Source: Anthoceros angustus (lineage: Eukaryota; Streptophyta; Anthocerotopsida; Anthocerotales; Anthocerotaceae). From it: a stretch of 64,000 nucleotides of DNA. A program made the position numbers and the translations under genes. Where the stretch lies: positions 1,054,001 through 1,118,000 of the forward strand of contig MU008166.1 in assembly GCA_010909165.1 (NCBI GenBank), given 5' to 3'. Below are positions 10,921-22,401 of this stretch, piece after piece. The notes below the pieces were generated by a model, which did no database searches, had not been told where the DNA came from, and saw only the letters and a list, made by a program, of their open reading frames with translations. The stretch's first letter is position 1. Each line of letters starts with the position of its first letter.

Positions 10921-12110
10921 GAAGGAGCGGCGAAGCGTCATGTCGGATCGGAGAGCGGGCCGTGGCCCCGGAATGCATGTGCATGAGAGAGCGCTGCTTA
11001 TTGGAGCGCTAAGCACATGCAATGTTCCGGCCGGATAAGCGGGAGATGAAGCTCATGGCCCGGGGACGCAAAGCCATGTTCCGCTTGTCCTCACCCTCAC
11101 GCTGGCCCACACACGATATAACCGGCCGGGAACTACATGGGTGACCATGCCAATCTCCGGCTATAGACAAGGTTACAACAACTAAAGCCCCACCACTTTT
11201 GAATCAAATCTCCCACACCCCCACGCCGGAATCCCCACAGTCCACCCACTCCCCCACCCTACGCGTTTCCTACGTACGAAACGCCAGCCCGAGAATCGGC
11301 TCGGCGCAAAAACTGAAACGGATTCCGTTGCGCGTGCGAACCGGCGGCGAGATCTGTTGCCGCAGTCAGCGCCGCAGATTTAGGGGCCCAAGCGGCCAGG
11401 GCCAGGCAGCGCCTCGATGGCGGCCACCAGCCAATCTGCAATCATTGGTCGACGTGGGAATTTGACGTGGCCCGTGCGGTGCGCGGGCACGTTCCAACTG
11501 GCGGGGCTGGGCCCCACGCCGGTATGTAGGTTCGAACCGGGCCGTATGTATTTTTAGCAGCCGTATGGAAGACGCATGGTATTTCCGGCGAGGACGCCAA
11601 CGCCGTACAAAATACAGCTAAGCCGGGGTAGCCGGCGGCAATTTGACCGGCGACCCAAGCAGCGTGCGGTTTCGCCGTGCGGTGTCGGTGGCCTCACTTT
11701 TGCCGCCTGGGAGGCTCGCTGTCAGGTAGTTGCAAGAAATTGGAAGAAAAGGCTGACGGAAATACAAGAATAAAAAAATGCCATCGCCTAGGCCGGGGCC
11801 GGGGCCGGGGCCCGGGGCCCGGGCTCCTCTAAACTTGGCCCAGCCCGGGCAGGCCATCCCGACTTTCGCACGCTTCCCACCATATTTAGCCCACAGCTGA
11901 AAAGTGGGCCAAAATAGTCAAACCAGAGCGCTGGCCTTTTGCTCTTGGCTTTTTTGTTTACGCAATAAGTGCGGGACAGTCGCTACCACCAGCACCAGTC
12001 CACCACTCCCCCACTCCCCACGACCTCCTCCCCCCCTTTCATTTGGATGCTATTTGGCCCATGAGTTTTTGGTGCGCCTTTTTTCCAGTTCACAGGGCCG
12101 GCTAGGATCT

Positions 12111-12630
12111 CACAAATATAGACATCTATTTAAATATTCGTTGTTTCAGATAGAATATTCAAATATTTTATTCTTTCAGGTAGAATATTTAATTAATTTG
12201 ATTTAATGAATACTCATGAGATTTAGGCAACTCAACTCTTATAGCAAGGGTTAAGCATTTCCGGGTTGGATGATTGCTGGCATGGGAGATACAACCTCTT
12301 GGTATACTATCCCTTCTTGGAGTCGGGTGCCTATCCCAAGCGTTTTGGGCCGATGCTGGTTGTGAAGATCCTTCAACCCCTTCGTATAAGACCCTTTGAA
12401 ATCCCTCATATGTAAGCTCTCCAATAATGTCCTTCGGGACCGTGATACATCTCCGATTTTGTAAGGCTTTTCACTGTCTCCTAAAAATTTGAATAAAATA
12501 TTCGCCATGTAAGACACATATAAGGTTTTTAATAATAAAAGAATTTAAGGATATCGAAGGATATATAGCTAGAGAGTTTTCTTTGTCACATTAGAGTTTG
12601 GGTATGGTTTACCTTAAGAACCCATGTGCA
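12111..12630. other. AT-rich unannotated stretch
   Basis: Begins with AT-rich short repeats (TAGAATATT twice, 12148-12190). It continues into about 300 bases of average composition without an intact gene. The text has the look of an old repeat or transposon relic but shows no diagnostic motif. Confidence 0.25.
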
Positions 12631-12656
12631 TTAGTGCATTCCTATTCTCGAATGGA

Positions 12657-12842
12657 ACACATCTATAAGAACGTCGTTATTGAGCATCCAGCACTTAGAT
12701 GGGTGCCTACAGGGAGTGGATGCGCTTGGTGCAAGTAGCGTAGGCACACCATGGTACAAGCTATCGGGTAAAACGTCTTGTCCCATGGCGAAATGACCGT
12801 CCTTAGTGGACAATTGTAGGTTCTTTTTTGTTTGTTTTTCTA
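12657..12842 (+). repeat. Dispersed SINE-like repeat, copy 1
   Basis: Clearly homologous to 42140-42305. Shared blocks include CACTTAGATGGG(G)TGCCTA, GGGAGTGGATGC, TTGGTGCAAGTAGC, AGGCACAC(C/T)ATGGTACAAG, GTCCCATG and CCGTCCTTAGTGGAC. The 3' domain (TCCCATGG..., short hairpin, T-rich tail) also resembles the SINE-like element at 4.7 kb. No open reading frame is expected. Termini and target duplications are not resolved. Confidence 0.6.
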
Positions 12843-14004
12843 TTTTCAAGTCTTAGTGGTAGGATGTCTTTACATATTGATATGATTTGGCCAATGATGG
12901 TTTCCTGGATGATTTCTCTAGCTATGGTAGCCAACAAGAAGAAAAAGAAGAGTGGAGACTTTACATAAGTTGAGATGTAAGTTTAGATGTTTGAGTATAT
13001 TTTCAATTATAAAAATGTTAAGTATATGTAACGGAGTCGGACTATGGGCCCATGGACAAACTGGGTGAACGGTTGCAGTCCCGTCCCGTTGAGAGGTATG
13101 TTACGCACGTACATACATAGGAGTGGGGTGTGGTGATTTTCCGGCCGCTCACACAGTGACAGGAGGCTGAGGTGAACCGGGAAGGTGGGCAAGGAGGGGC
13201 GTAAGAAGGTGGGCATAATGCGGCTGTACGGGCGGCGCGTCAAGTTGCGAGGGGCCACGTGAGGGGAGAAGATGCCGGGGTCGCTGCCAATCATGGCGCG
13301 GGAGGGTGTCGTATTAGCCGCCTGCAGCTGCTGCTGCGGGCGCTGTTCCCAACGCCGGCCCGGCCCGGCCCGGCATGGCATGGCATCATGGCATGGCATG
13401 GCGCCCAGCGAGGGTATTTGGGAGCCGGGCTCACACGGCAGTGCGCTACGCGACACCGCACGTGACAGCACTTGTCGCTATCCAGGCGGGAGGGGGGAGT
13501 CGGGCCAGCCACTCTCATCTCGGAAAAGAAAAGGCCGACCCATCGCCTTTCCGGCATTCCCGTCGTCTTCGTGGGCGCTAGGGTTTGGGGTTTGGATTTT
13601 GTTTGTGGGCGGTAGGGCGGGGCGCGCTGTGGTGTGGTGTGTTGTGTTGTGTTTGTGGGGTGGTAAAGAGGGTTGGTGGGCGATAGCGCCGTCCCAGATT
13701 CGTCCAGGTTCAAGCCTTCCCAGGTTCACATTGCATCGCCTACCGAATGCGGTGCTGCCAGGCGGCCCACCTCTGTGTTTCACGCTTCCGGTTATGAGGC
13801 CGGCAGGTGATGATCCTCCCGCCGAGGGTGTCACAGGGGCTCACAGTAGAGCGAGCATCGCGGCAGCTGTAATAGCATGTATGTACGCACTACACAGTGT
13901 GTAGTGTACAAGAGGAGGGCCTACCAGCTACCAGCCCTACAATGCGGCAACACGAGCATTGCATGACAGTAGTACTAGGACCAGCGCGCCTGCCAGGCTC
14001 CAGC

Positions 14005-14036
<32 letters not shown>

Positions 14037-15700
14037 CCTGCGTTTTTGTGGGCGCCCACAATCGCATTTGCTGGAGCCTGTGATGCTGCCCGCCCACCGC
14101 CAGGCTTCGGAGCTAATAAGCCATGCCCATTTGACATTCCGCTTACACCCAAAATCCCGTCATCCGCATGGTATCGCCCACAGTCAAAGTGTGTGAAGGA
14201 CTGCCCACGTATTTTTGTATGATTTTCGTGAAGCCAAGCGCCGAAATTCCCCTCTTACAATTTGATGCTGTTACAGCTCATGCCCTCTGGCGACTTGTAC
14301 CAAACTCCTCCTTTTTCGAATTCACCAGTCGGAGGAGCTTAGCGACGAAGCTGGCAATTCAGACAAGAGCCGCCCAAGACAAAATCCAGATTGGGTCATG
14401 CTGGAAACTGCCAAAGAGCACCCACTTGCACACTCGGTTGTTGCCTAGTGCCGTTCTATCCATTCATCAACACCTCTTATTTTTCCCCGTCTCCCAGAAT
14501 TCAGCCTCCTCTCAATCCCGTGACCCCACCATATTCGTCCTAATTTGCAACGTCACAACACTCACAATCACATGATCCACATACACCCAATCCCTTCCAT
14601 CCCTTCCATCCCTTGCTACATATCCCGTGCTGTCTTCCTTCCCATGCATGGGAGGGCGTTTTAAGATTATTTTGGTACAATCCATCACTGAACGCTAATC
14701 CAGAACAGCAGCCCACAAAGGCCACACGGTCTACAGAAGTCTCGCCTAGCAAGGTGAAGTTGCATTAATCTCCGTTTTCATAAAAGGAATCATATGCATA
14801 TGCGTGCGAATTTCGTACAGTGCTAGTTCCAAGGCAACATAAAAATAGAGCGAACAGCGGAGCAAGGTACCTACGCGAATCCAAAGGGCAAGTGGGACCC
14901 CAAATGGGCCGCTTCGAGATATTTGAGGCAGGAGCAGGCCACCCAAGCCCAGGCCCAGCGGCCCAGCGGCCCAGCCCGAATCGGGCTTTCGCCGCACAGG
15001 AGTATCGCCCCGCGGCACTCCGATTGCCAATCTGGGTACTGGCCCGGCTATAATTAACTCAGGGCAATATGAAACTAACAAATATAGCATCATTTGACCC
15101 GGAGGCAGTCCAAACAGAGAATCAGCAAAATAAAAATTTCACGCACATCGAAAGGCCATGCGCGCGACCGCGGCAGTGGCAGGGCGGGAAATATCTGTTA
15201 ACTCTCTCACGTGCGCTGGGCCCCACCGGCATGCAGGCCGATGGTGGGGCCCGCCTGCGTATGTCATCCCCCATGCATGTGGGCATCATGTGCTGCCAAG
15301 GACGCGTGGCGGGCGCTGTAGCCCGGGCTATCGTTAACTAGTCGTGAAGACAACCGAGTTCCGGTGACCCGGTTGCCCCGTTGCCCCCGGTCAGGCTTAG
15401 GTCTGGCCTTGTCGCGCTAAAAATAACGTCGGCCCAAATGGGGCCGCGGGTGGGACCGCGGGTTATTTTAGCTGGTGGTGGCACTCATGACAGCCATCTT
15501 TTGGCATGCGAGGGGGCAGCCCGCCCGGCCCACGGCTCTCGGCTGGACACTGGACTAGAGTCGTGTTTTTAAGTTTTTGTCGGTACCGCTACGCTTGTAT
15601 GTATGTGCGCTTTTATTTCCGTCACGCTGCGGTAAGTATACGGTCCCGCGCCACCCATCAGCGCGCGAGTTAGTCGTGATCGACAGGATGGCTCAAGAGC
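12843..15700. other. Intergenic DNA with microsatellites
   Basis: No gene supported. Contains CATGG-rich repeats (13373-13402), GT-rich runs (13630-13655) and a CTG array (about 14005-14039). Overlapping open frames on both strands reflect composition only. Confidence 0.35.
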
Positions 15701-15780
15701 GTACTACGCGTTTGGCGGAGCGGGTGAGGCGTTGGCGTGAGAAGCAACCGCCGCGGGTTCGAATCCGTGTTTCGTCAGGG
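15683..15780 (+). other. tRNA-like sequence with pol III A and B boxes
   Basis: An A box matching the TRGCNNAGYNGG consensus at every position (15713-15724, TGGCGGAGCGGG) is followed 31 bases later by a perfect B box (15756-15766, GGTTCGAATCC). The spacing suits a tRNA gene or a tRNA-derived SINE. A clean cloverleaf is not seen: the T-stem has a G-G mismatch, and no 7-bp acceptor stem forms with the bases flanking the boxes. It is more likely a tRNA pseudogene, SINE head or unusual pol III unit than a working tRNA. Confidence 0.4.
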
Positions 15781-16260
15781 GCTTATGATGATCACCACTC
15801 AGTGATTTCCTCGATGACAGGGAATCGGGTTACTTGGTAAAGGGGGCATGATAGAGTGGGATCGGAAACGCCCTTAAACGGGCCGGACCGGGTAGGAAAT
15901 GATCGGCCCATATCGGGCTGCTAATGCACCAGCGTACGGCGCGGTTGCTGGCCGTGGGATGCTGCGCAGGCCGCGATCTGGCCGTGACAGGCGTCACATG
16001 GCCGCCGAGGCTGGGGGATGCTGTGTGTGGGTCTCTCTGTCCACATGGACAGAGGAGAGAGAAAGGGTGTGCAGCGCGAGGGCGGGGACGTTGCCTCTCT
16101 CACTGCCGTCGTACGATGGCTGGCTAGCTAGCGCCTTCGTTGCTGCTTCTGCTGCCTTCGTCTCGCACGATTCACGCATCACGTCGGGCTGTGGAGTGGG
16201 ATAGACGACGCTGCCGCATAAACAAACGTGTCTGAAATTAGGGTTCGTGTGAAGAAGTAG
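15781..16260. other. Intergenic DNA downstream of the phosphatase gene
   Basis: No gene supported. The right end (about 16200-16262) is probably the 3' UTR of the minus-strand phosphatase gene. Confidence 0.3.
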
Positions 16261-16262
16261 TT

Positions 16263-17159
16263 TTAGTCCTTGTGATTGTGCCCAGGACATGGAACAACCT
16301 TTGAGTAGTCCGGTGGACATTGAACTCCCTTGGTTTGTGGTGGTTCCCAGCCACATTTGGAACATGGTGGAATGCCTCCCGGGAAGTCTAACATCCAGCC
16401 ATTTTGGGGCCCTAATCCTGATCGGTGAGCTAGTACTACACATCGCATTTCAGCATTGTTGAAAGGAGTGTGTAATATTGTTTGTATGGTTGGTGAGCAG
16501 TCCTGTGCGAAAAGGCTGAGAAGGTGTCTTAAAAATCCGGTATGACTCACTATAGCCATTTTTGCTTCATCTCTCGCAAGCAGCCATTGTAAAAAGGTCT
16601 TTGCACGAGCTTTGCATTCTTCGTCTGTTTCCTTCTCTGTGGTCTTTAGCAATGGGTCTACATCTGTGGTTATGTTTGCAAAGTTGATTGCAGGGAAGGA
16701 AAGTTTTGATTCGGAGATAGGTCGTCTAGTATCACAAGGATGGAGTTGGTAAAACTCTCTACATAGGTCTGTAGCTACAAATGGGGGACATGCGTTACTA
16801 GAGATAGGGGCACGTCTAACACCTCCGATGTCAGGTAGCATCAAGGGAAGATTATTATCTCCCTCCATGATATCACCCCCTCCAAAGGATCCCACTGCTG
16901 TTTGCATGGTTCTTGTCAATGGAGAGGTAATGACTACTTCTACAGAATGGAGAAGACATTTATCTAAGATATGTTGACGTAAGCCAGCAACTTGTTGCCA
17001 CCCTAATGGTGTAAGACTCGCATCCAAGTATTCACATGATGCATACGCATTGGGATCGGTTTCTAGTGCAGCATTGTGAAAACCTTGAGCATGTCTTACA
17101 AGGTATAAAATCTTACTCCTACAAAGAGGATACAAAGCTAGGTCTATGTGAGAGGTCAT
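16263..17159 (-). CDS. Histidine phosphatase superfamily (phosphoglycerate mutase-like) protein
   Basis: A single 298-residue frame without introns. The N-terminal LVRHAQGFHN (His23 as phospho-acceptor) is the superfamily's RHG-type motif. It is followed by LTPLGWQQV, SPLTRTMQTAVGSFGG (conserved Arg), CREFYQLHPCDTRRP and AIVSHTGFLRHLL (second catalytic His). The order and spacing match the plant phosphoglycerate-mutase-like proteins of about 270 residues. Those are broad-specificity phosphatases rather than glycolytic mutases. A tail of about 35 residues holds four Cys (CSKCGWEPP ... CPPDYSKVVPCPG), an extension I do not associate with the family. The ATG at 17157-17159 gives the usual short leader before the RHG motif. 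The lack of introns may mean retrocopy origin; this is inference. Confidence 0.88.
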   Translation of the reverse strand: MTSHIDLALYPLCRSKILYLVRHAQGFHNAALETDPNAYASCEYLDASLTPLGWQQVAGLRQHILDKCLLHSVEVVITSPLTRTMQTAVGSFGGGDIMEGDNNLPLMLPDIGGVRRAPISSNACPPFVATDLCREFYQLHPCDTRRPISESKLSFPAINFANITTDVDPLLKTTEKETDEECKARAKTFLQWLLARDEAKMAIVSHTGFLRHLLSLFAQDCSPTIQTILHTPFNNAEMRCVVLAHRSGLGPQNGWMLDFPGGIPPCSKCGWEPPQTKGVQCPPDYSKVVPCPGHNHKD

Positions 17160-17224
17160 TTCTCACGATTAGCAACTCACTATTCGTTCCGCAAACACAA
17201 AAGCTAGTTCATAAAAAAAGAATC

Positions 17225-19030
17225 CACAATTGATTACAACATAGCAAAAGAAAAAAATGTATTTGACAATGGTTTACTTACGTATTATGTTACCAAATTT
17301 ATTTTTATCAAAAAGAATAATTTATCACTCAATTATATACTAGAGTGATCACCAGAGTACAAATCAAACAAGAAGGAGTGAAATGAGACCATAGCATAAA
17401 TATGGAAGAGTACAAAAACTAAAGCAAAAACATCTTGGAGTCCTCCATAAAGAGAGTAGTCATTGAGGAGCTTTTCCCAAAAATACTTATAATATTATAC
17501 TACGTCTTTTGCAATTTATGATGAAGTTCTTTTGTCCTTTGCATCTCTAGAGATGCACAAAATTGGGTCTTTTATTCTTTTGAATAAGATAGTTTGTACA
17601 ACACTATGTAGTGTGAGATCAGATTCTCTCATTTTAATCCCTTATTCAAATATTTAAAAATTATAGTTTATTTTTAAATGTATAATATATATATACATTA
17701 TACAGAATTGGAATCTTGTGAAAATGACAAAACTTTATTGAAGTTAGCTTTAAACCACTAAAAGTGAAAATTCAATGATTTCTTTGGCAGCCTTTTGGTA
17801 GATGGCCTCATGCCATCTATATTTATACAATACAATATTTTCCATTCCTTTGAAACTTGTTAAGTTAGACACACTTAGTGATATTAAGGATATCTATATG
17901 ATAAAATAAGCATATGAATTAAAGATTGAAAGGAAAAGAACTTCAAAAAAATATATCCTTTGAGCCTAGTGGAAATTCAATGATTGCCTTGGCTGCCCTT
18001 TGGTAGATGGTTTCATGCCATTTATACTTATACAATAAAGTATTTTTTTTCTTTAACTTGTTATTGTTAGAACACATTTGATGATATTTTGTGTGCCAAA
18101 ATATTTCAGATAAACAATAGTAAAATTACATACAATGTTTGTACCAACACTCTTGGCTGTAGAAAAGTAACAAACTTGGGACAGTGAGAAACTTGTGGTG
18201 AGAGCACCACATAAGAGTGCATAGGGAGGACACCACAGGGAGAGTGCATAATGAGGACACCAAATTGCATAGAAACCTATTTTAGAGTAGCATCCATCCT
18301 ACTGACTTGGAAGTCATCATTGAAGAAACTCATAACATTTGGTAATATCAAGGATACTTATATAATAAAATAAATAGGTGAATTATAGACTGAAAGAAAA
18401 AAAAACTTAAGAAGAGTAGATCCTTTAAACCAGATAACCAAGTAGGTGCTAAGAAAAATAGCTACAAGTGGAGAGACTAATACAGTATTCTAGAAGGTTA
18501 GAAGGCGTTTGATTGGTATGTTTGAGTAGAAGTAGTGTGTGTGGGTGTCTGACATAAGAAGAACCGCATCTTCTTTGAACCTTAGAACCAAACGGTTGGG
18601 GTAGAAAGGGAATAGGCCAATATGACAGTAAACACATCATATTGTGGTTTGAAATGATGAAGGAGTTAAGAGAAGGGGCATTTGGGTCTGATTTGAGGAT
18701 GGAGTTGAAAACTGGAGAGCATGGTATGGAAGTGGCATCTGTTCGTCCTGGGCAGTGAGTAAATAAGGGAATGTGGGGAAGCGAGGAGTCGAGGCAGAGA
18801 AGGCGCTTAGTTTAATGTGATTTAAATCCTGGGAGTACAAAGGAGATGATTGTGCAGATGCAGTGATGCTGATGCAGAGATGGCAGGGCAGGGGCAGAGC
18901 AGCGCATAGGAGGGCAGAGATGGTGGTTGAATCCTGTTATGTAAACAAGAAGGTGCGGGCGCGGCGAACAAGCAAGCGATGACGCAGTGAATGAAGACTG
19001 GAGCCGCAAGAAGGGTCTCCTGAGACTCTG
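17225..19030. other. AT-rich intergenic DNA with internal duplications
   Basis: Very AT-rich to about 18450, then of average composition. No gene is supported. A segment with AATTCAATGATT, TTGGTAGATGG and ATGCCAT(C/T)TATA blocks occurs at 17766-17960 and again at 17970-18080. The GATATTAAGGATA...AGAAC block of the first copy recurs at 18346-18435. This looks like an old tandem or nested repeat. Confidence 0.45.
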
Positions 19031-19482
19031 AGAGATGGAACTTTCAACACTGGCAAACGGCAGGAGCAGGGCACTCGATGGCACAGAGCATGGCAGGCAG
19101 GCACGGCGGGCACGCATGGCGGCCGCGGCAAGCAAAGGCCTGCCATTTGCGACGCAGGCCTGGCTGGCCTCCCGGCGCTGACCGCTTTGAAGGCCCTACG
19201 ACTGCAGGACCAGGAGACAGCGGGACGGAAGGAGGGTGGGCGGAATATGCTGCCGGATGCGGAATCTCATCCCGGCTCGTGTTATGGCGATGGCATGTGA
19301 TGCTGCGCAAGTTGGAGGCGTGATTTGGAGTCCTGGCCACGGGCCACCACGTTGGCAGCTGCCAGGTATTGGTGGTGGCAGCACAAGGAGCAGGAGCAGG
19401 AGCAGGAGCAGCAGCGGAAGCAGGCCCAGGCCCAGGCCCAGGCTCAGGCTCAGGCTCAGGCCCAGGAGAGGGCGCTTCAATG

Positions 19483-19920
19483 TTATCCTCCTTCAACCTT
19501 TCCCCCCTCCTCAGGCTCCCCGCGAGGCGCCTCTATGTTGGGGTGGTCGAATTGCGAACTTGGGTGGCACGCGCCAAGGCGGCACCTCTGAGGCTGTGAG
19601 GCGGGCGTGACGCCATGGATGTACCTGCTCCGCAGGCCGCCTGGGGATTCGGCGAGCAGCTTGCGCTCGGCTCGTGCCAGCCGCTGACACCCGGACACAA
19701 ATCGGGCCAGGGCCAGGCTGCCCTCGAGCACGCCAGGCCCGGGTCTGAGAGCAGCCCAGCAGGGGGCTCACCTTCCACCCACCTCCTCCATCTCCACAAT
19801 ACGATTTACATGGCCCATCACCATATCTCCCATGGAGGCCATGGAGCCATGACCTCCATGGCCTGGCAGTGCCTGCAGCAGCCCGCCCCCGCCATGGCCC
19901 GGGCCCCGCTCCATCATCAT
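19483..19920 (-). CDS. Unrecognised two-exon gene, copy 1 of a tandem pair
   Basis: Exon 1 is 19772-19920 and exon 2 is 19483-19744. A donor GTGAGC and an acceptor CTGCTCTCAG keep the frame, giving about 136 residues. The start is the first of three ATGs; an in-frame TAG lies upstream. Exon 1 is rich in Gly, His and Met (MMMERGPGHGGGG, PGHGGHGSMASMGDMVMGH) and ends NRIVEMEEVGG. Exon 2 reads LEGSLALARFVSGCQRLARA, then Arg/Ser-rich and acidic stretches, to a stop at 19483. A donor-like GTACAT in exon 2 could give an alternative 3' end. The second copy differs in exon 1 by exactly 6 bases (two codons), whereas nearby non-coding indels are not multiples of three. This favours coding. I do not recognise the family; no transmembrane segment is visible. 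Confidence 0.45.
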
Positions 19921-20460
19921 TGCGCCTCCAACCTTAACGGCTTTCGAGACTACTCCCTCCCTCTATCACCCCCAGCACTGCACTGCACTGCACTGCACTG
20001 CCTGCACTGGACTCTCCTTTTCCTGCTCCCGCGCCTGCTGCCCCTCCTCCTTCTGCTGCAGCTGCAGCTGCAGCAGAGCTGCTCGTCTTGCTCGCAGAAG
20101 GGTGGGAAGGAGAAGGATACTTGGATGGCATAGCATGGAGTTTGGTGATGATGGAGTGGGGCTGCACTGTGTGTCTTGTGTGGGTGTCTGCCATTGGGAA
20201 ATATTATCTACCCGAGCTCGGGGATCAAAGGCATGGCCCATGGGCTGAATCTCACACACTGTGACTTGACCAAACCAGCTGTGCTGTGAAGAAGGGTTCG
20301 TGTAAATGCCGAGACTGCACGTACAGTACGTAGTGATGCAAAAGGTGGGTGCATCGGGAGTGGTGGTGATTAAATGAATCTCCGGGCCCGCACCGTCCAG
20401 GGATAGCGCCAACAGGTCTCGACTCTCTCACACATCCCTGCTGTCAGAAGGGGATCTGGC

Positions 20461-20612
20461 CAGGCCCAGGCCCAGGCCCAGGCCCAGGCCCAGGCGCAGC
20501 TCTCTCTCACACGCTGGATCATCACTTTCACACAAGCCTGCCTGCCTGCCTCCTGCCTGCCTGCCTCCTGCCTCCTGCCTCCTGCCTCCTGCCTCCTCCC
20601 TCTTGTGTCAGA
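20461..20612 (+). repeat. CCCAGG array and CCTG/CCTCCTG microsatellite
   Basis: Six CCCAGG-type units (20461-20497) are followed by a CCTGCCTG / CCTCCTG compound repeat (20538-20610). The same pair recurs at about 21812-21955 in the second duplicate. Unit number differs between copies, as expected for slippage. It lies upstream of the minus-strand gene copy 1. Confidence 0.85.
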
Positions 20613-20844
20613 TGCCTCCCTTCGTATGTACATACAAAGTTTGTAATCTGCTGCATCCACCACTGGAACTGCAACAGCAGCAACTGCAACTGCTGCTACA
20701 GCAGCCATCGCAGCTATGGGGAAAGGATAAAGTATGTATCACACTGCATATTCCTCACTCGCACACCGGTGGCCAGCAGCAGCGGAAGCAGGCCCAGGCC
20801 CAGGCTCAGGCTCAGGCTCAGGCCCAGGAGAGGGCGCTTCAATG

Positions 20845-21276
20845 TTATCCTCCTTCAACCTTTCCCCCCTCCTCAGGCTCCCCGCGAGGCGCCTCTATGT
20901 TGGGGTGGTCGAATTGCGAACTTGGGTGGCACGCGCCAAGGCGGCACCTCTGAGGCTGTGAGGCGGGCGTGACGCCATGGATGTACCTGCTCCGCAGGCC
21001 GCCTGGGGATTCGGCGAGCAGCTTGCGCTCGGCTCGTGCCAGCCGCTGACACCCGGACACAAATCGGGCCAGGGCCAGGCTGCCCTCGAGCACGCCAGGC
21101 CCGGGTCTGAGAGCAGCCCAGCAGGGGGCTCACCTTCCACCCACCTCCTCCATCTCCACAATACGATTTACATGGCCCATCACCATATCTCCCATGGAGG
21201 CCATGGAGCCATGACCTCCATGGCCTGGCAGTGCCTGCAGCAGCCCGCCATGGCCCGGGCCCCGCTCCATCATCAT
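20845..21276 (-). CDS. Unrecognised two-exon gene, copy 2 of a tandem pair
   Basis: Same structure as the copy at 19483-19920: exon 1 is 21134-21276 and exon 2 is 20845-21106, about 134 residues. It lacks two codons in exon 1 relative to copy 1 (within a Gly/Ala-Gly run) and is otherwise essentially identical in the coding part. Both start with the triple ATG and use the same splice sites. Upstream sequence, including the microsatellites, is duplicated too, so both copies may be expressed alike. Function unknown. Confidence 0.45.
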
Positions 21277-22133
21277 TGCGCCTCCAACCTTAACGGCTTT
21301 CGAGACTACTCCCTCCCTCTATCACCCCCAGCACTGCACTGCACTGCACTGCCTGCACTGGACTCTCCTTTTCCTGCTCCCGCGCCTGCTGCCTCCTCCT
21401 TCTGCTGCAGCTGCAGCTGCAGCAGAGCTGTCGTCTTGCTCGCAGAAGGGTGGGAAGGAGAAGGATACTTGGATGGCATAGCATGGAGTTTGGTGATGAT
21501 GGAGTGGGGCTGCACTGTGTGTCTTGTGTGGGTGTCTGCCATTGGGAAATATTATCTACCCGAGCTCGGGGATCAAAGGCATGGCCCATGGGCTGAATCT
21601 CACACACTGTGACTTGACCAAACCAGCTGTGCTGTGAAGAAGGGTTCGTGTAAATGCCGAGACTGCACGTACAGTACGTAGTGATGCAAAAGGTGGGTGC
21701 ATCAGGAGTGGTGGTGATTAAATGAATCTCCGGGCCCGCACCGTCCAGGGATAGCGCCAACAGGTCTCGACTCTCTCACACATCCCTGCTGTCAGAAGGG
21801 GATCTGGCCAGGCCAGGCCCAGGCCCAGGCCCAGGCCCAGGCGCAGCTCTCTCTCACACGCTGGATCATCACTTTCACACAAGCCTGCCTGCCTGCCTCC
21901 TGCCTGCCTGCCTCCTGCCTCCTGCCTCCTGCCTCCTGCCTCCTCCCTCTTGTGTCAGATGCCTCCCTTCGTATGTACATACAAAGTTTGTAATCTGCTG
22001 CATCCACCACTGGAACTGCAACGGCAACGGCAACTGCAACTGCTGCTACGGGTGCAGCCATCGCAGCTATGGGGGAAAGGATAAAGTATGTATCACACTG
22101 CATATTCCTCACTCGCACACCGGTGGCCAGCAG

Positions 22134-22401
22134 CAACGGCTCCGGCTCCGGCTCCGGCTCCACTTCAGTTCAGTTCAGTTCAGTTGAATTCAGTTCACTC
22201 TCCAGGGCCGGCGTCCATGTTGCAGGGTGCAGTGTGCAGTGTGCAGTTTGCTGCTGCCTCCACGTCCCCCACGCGCCGAGGGTCCCGACCTCCCAGGACC
22301 CACTTGGATATATGTACGCGTTCCGGAGGCTGGAGCCCTGTACAGATATATGTAGGTGAGGGATGTGCATAAATATTGTGGGGCGTGGGGCAGACTGCGG
22401 A
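22134..22401. other. Spacer between the two tandem duplications
   Basis: Contains a GGCTCC repeat (22138-22161), a TTCAG repeat (22165-22195) and GTGCAGT repeats. No gene is supported. Confidence 0.4.

Larger units (their letters stand above)
7480..12110. other. Long GC-rich intergenic stretch with simple repeats
   Basis: No gene is supported. The many open frames here come from high GC and low-complexity runs. Visible structure includes CAGGGG repeats (8808-8830), a (CTG)n run at 9739-9767, a CCGGG repeat at 10318-10341, a GTTGTAA-rich duplicated block at 10711-10920, and GGGGCC-type runs near 11793-11822. Pieces may be promoters or leaders of unseen transcripts. Confidence 0.35.
19404..22133. 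repeat. Recent 1.36-kb tandem duplication
   Basis: Bases about 19408-20771 and 20772-22133 are nearly identical at a constant offset of 1362 bases. The differences are a few indels in simple repeats and rare substitutions. The junctions fall in the phrase GCAGCAGCGGAAGCAGG (left end of each copy) and CACACCGGTGGCCAGCAGC (right end). Each copy contains one two-exon minus-strand gene and its upstream region, including a CCCAGG repeat and a CCTG-rich microsatellite. High identity implies recent origin, or gene conversion. Confidence 0.9.

Noticed and set aside
11500-11540. B-box-like GGTTCGAACC with a possible A box upstream
   Set aside because: Spacing between boxes is only about 18 bases and the A box has a mismatch, so it is not a credible tRNA or SINE promoter.
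13272-13904. 210-codon plus-strand frame
   Set aside because: Composition-driven (CATGG and GT repeats); an equally long frame exists on the other strand and no domain is visible.
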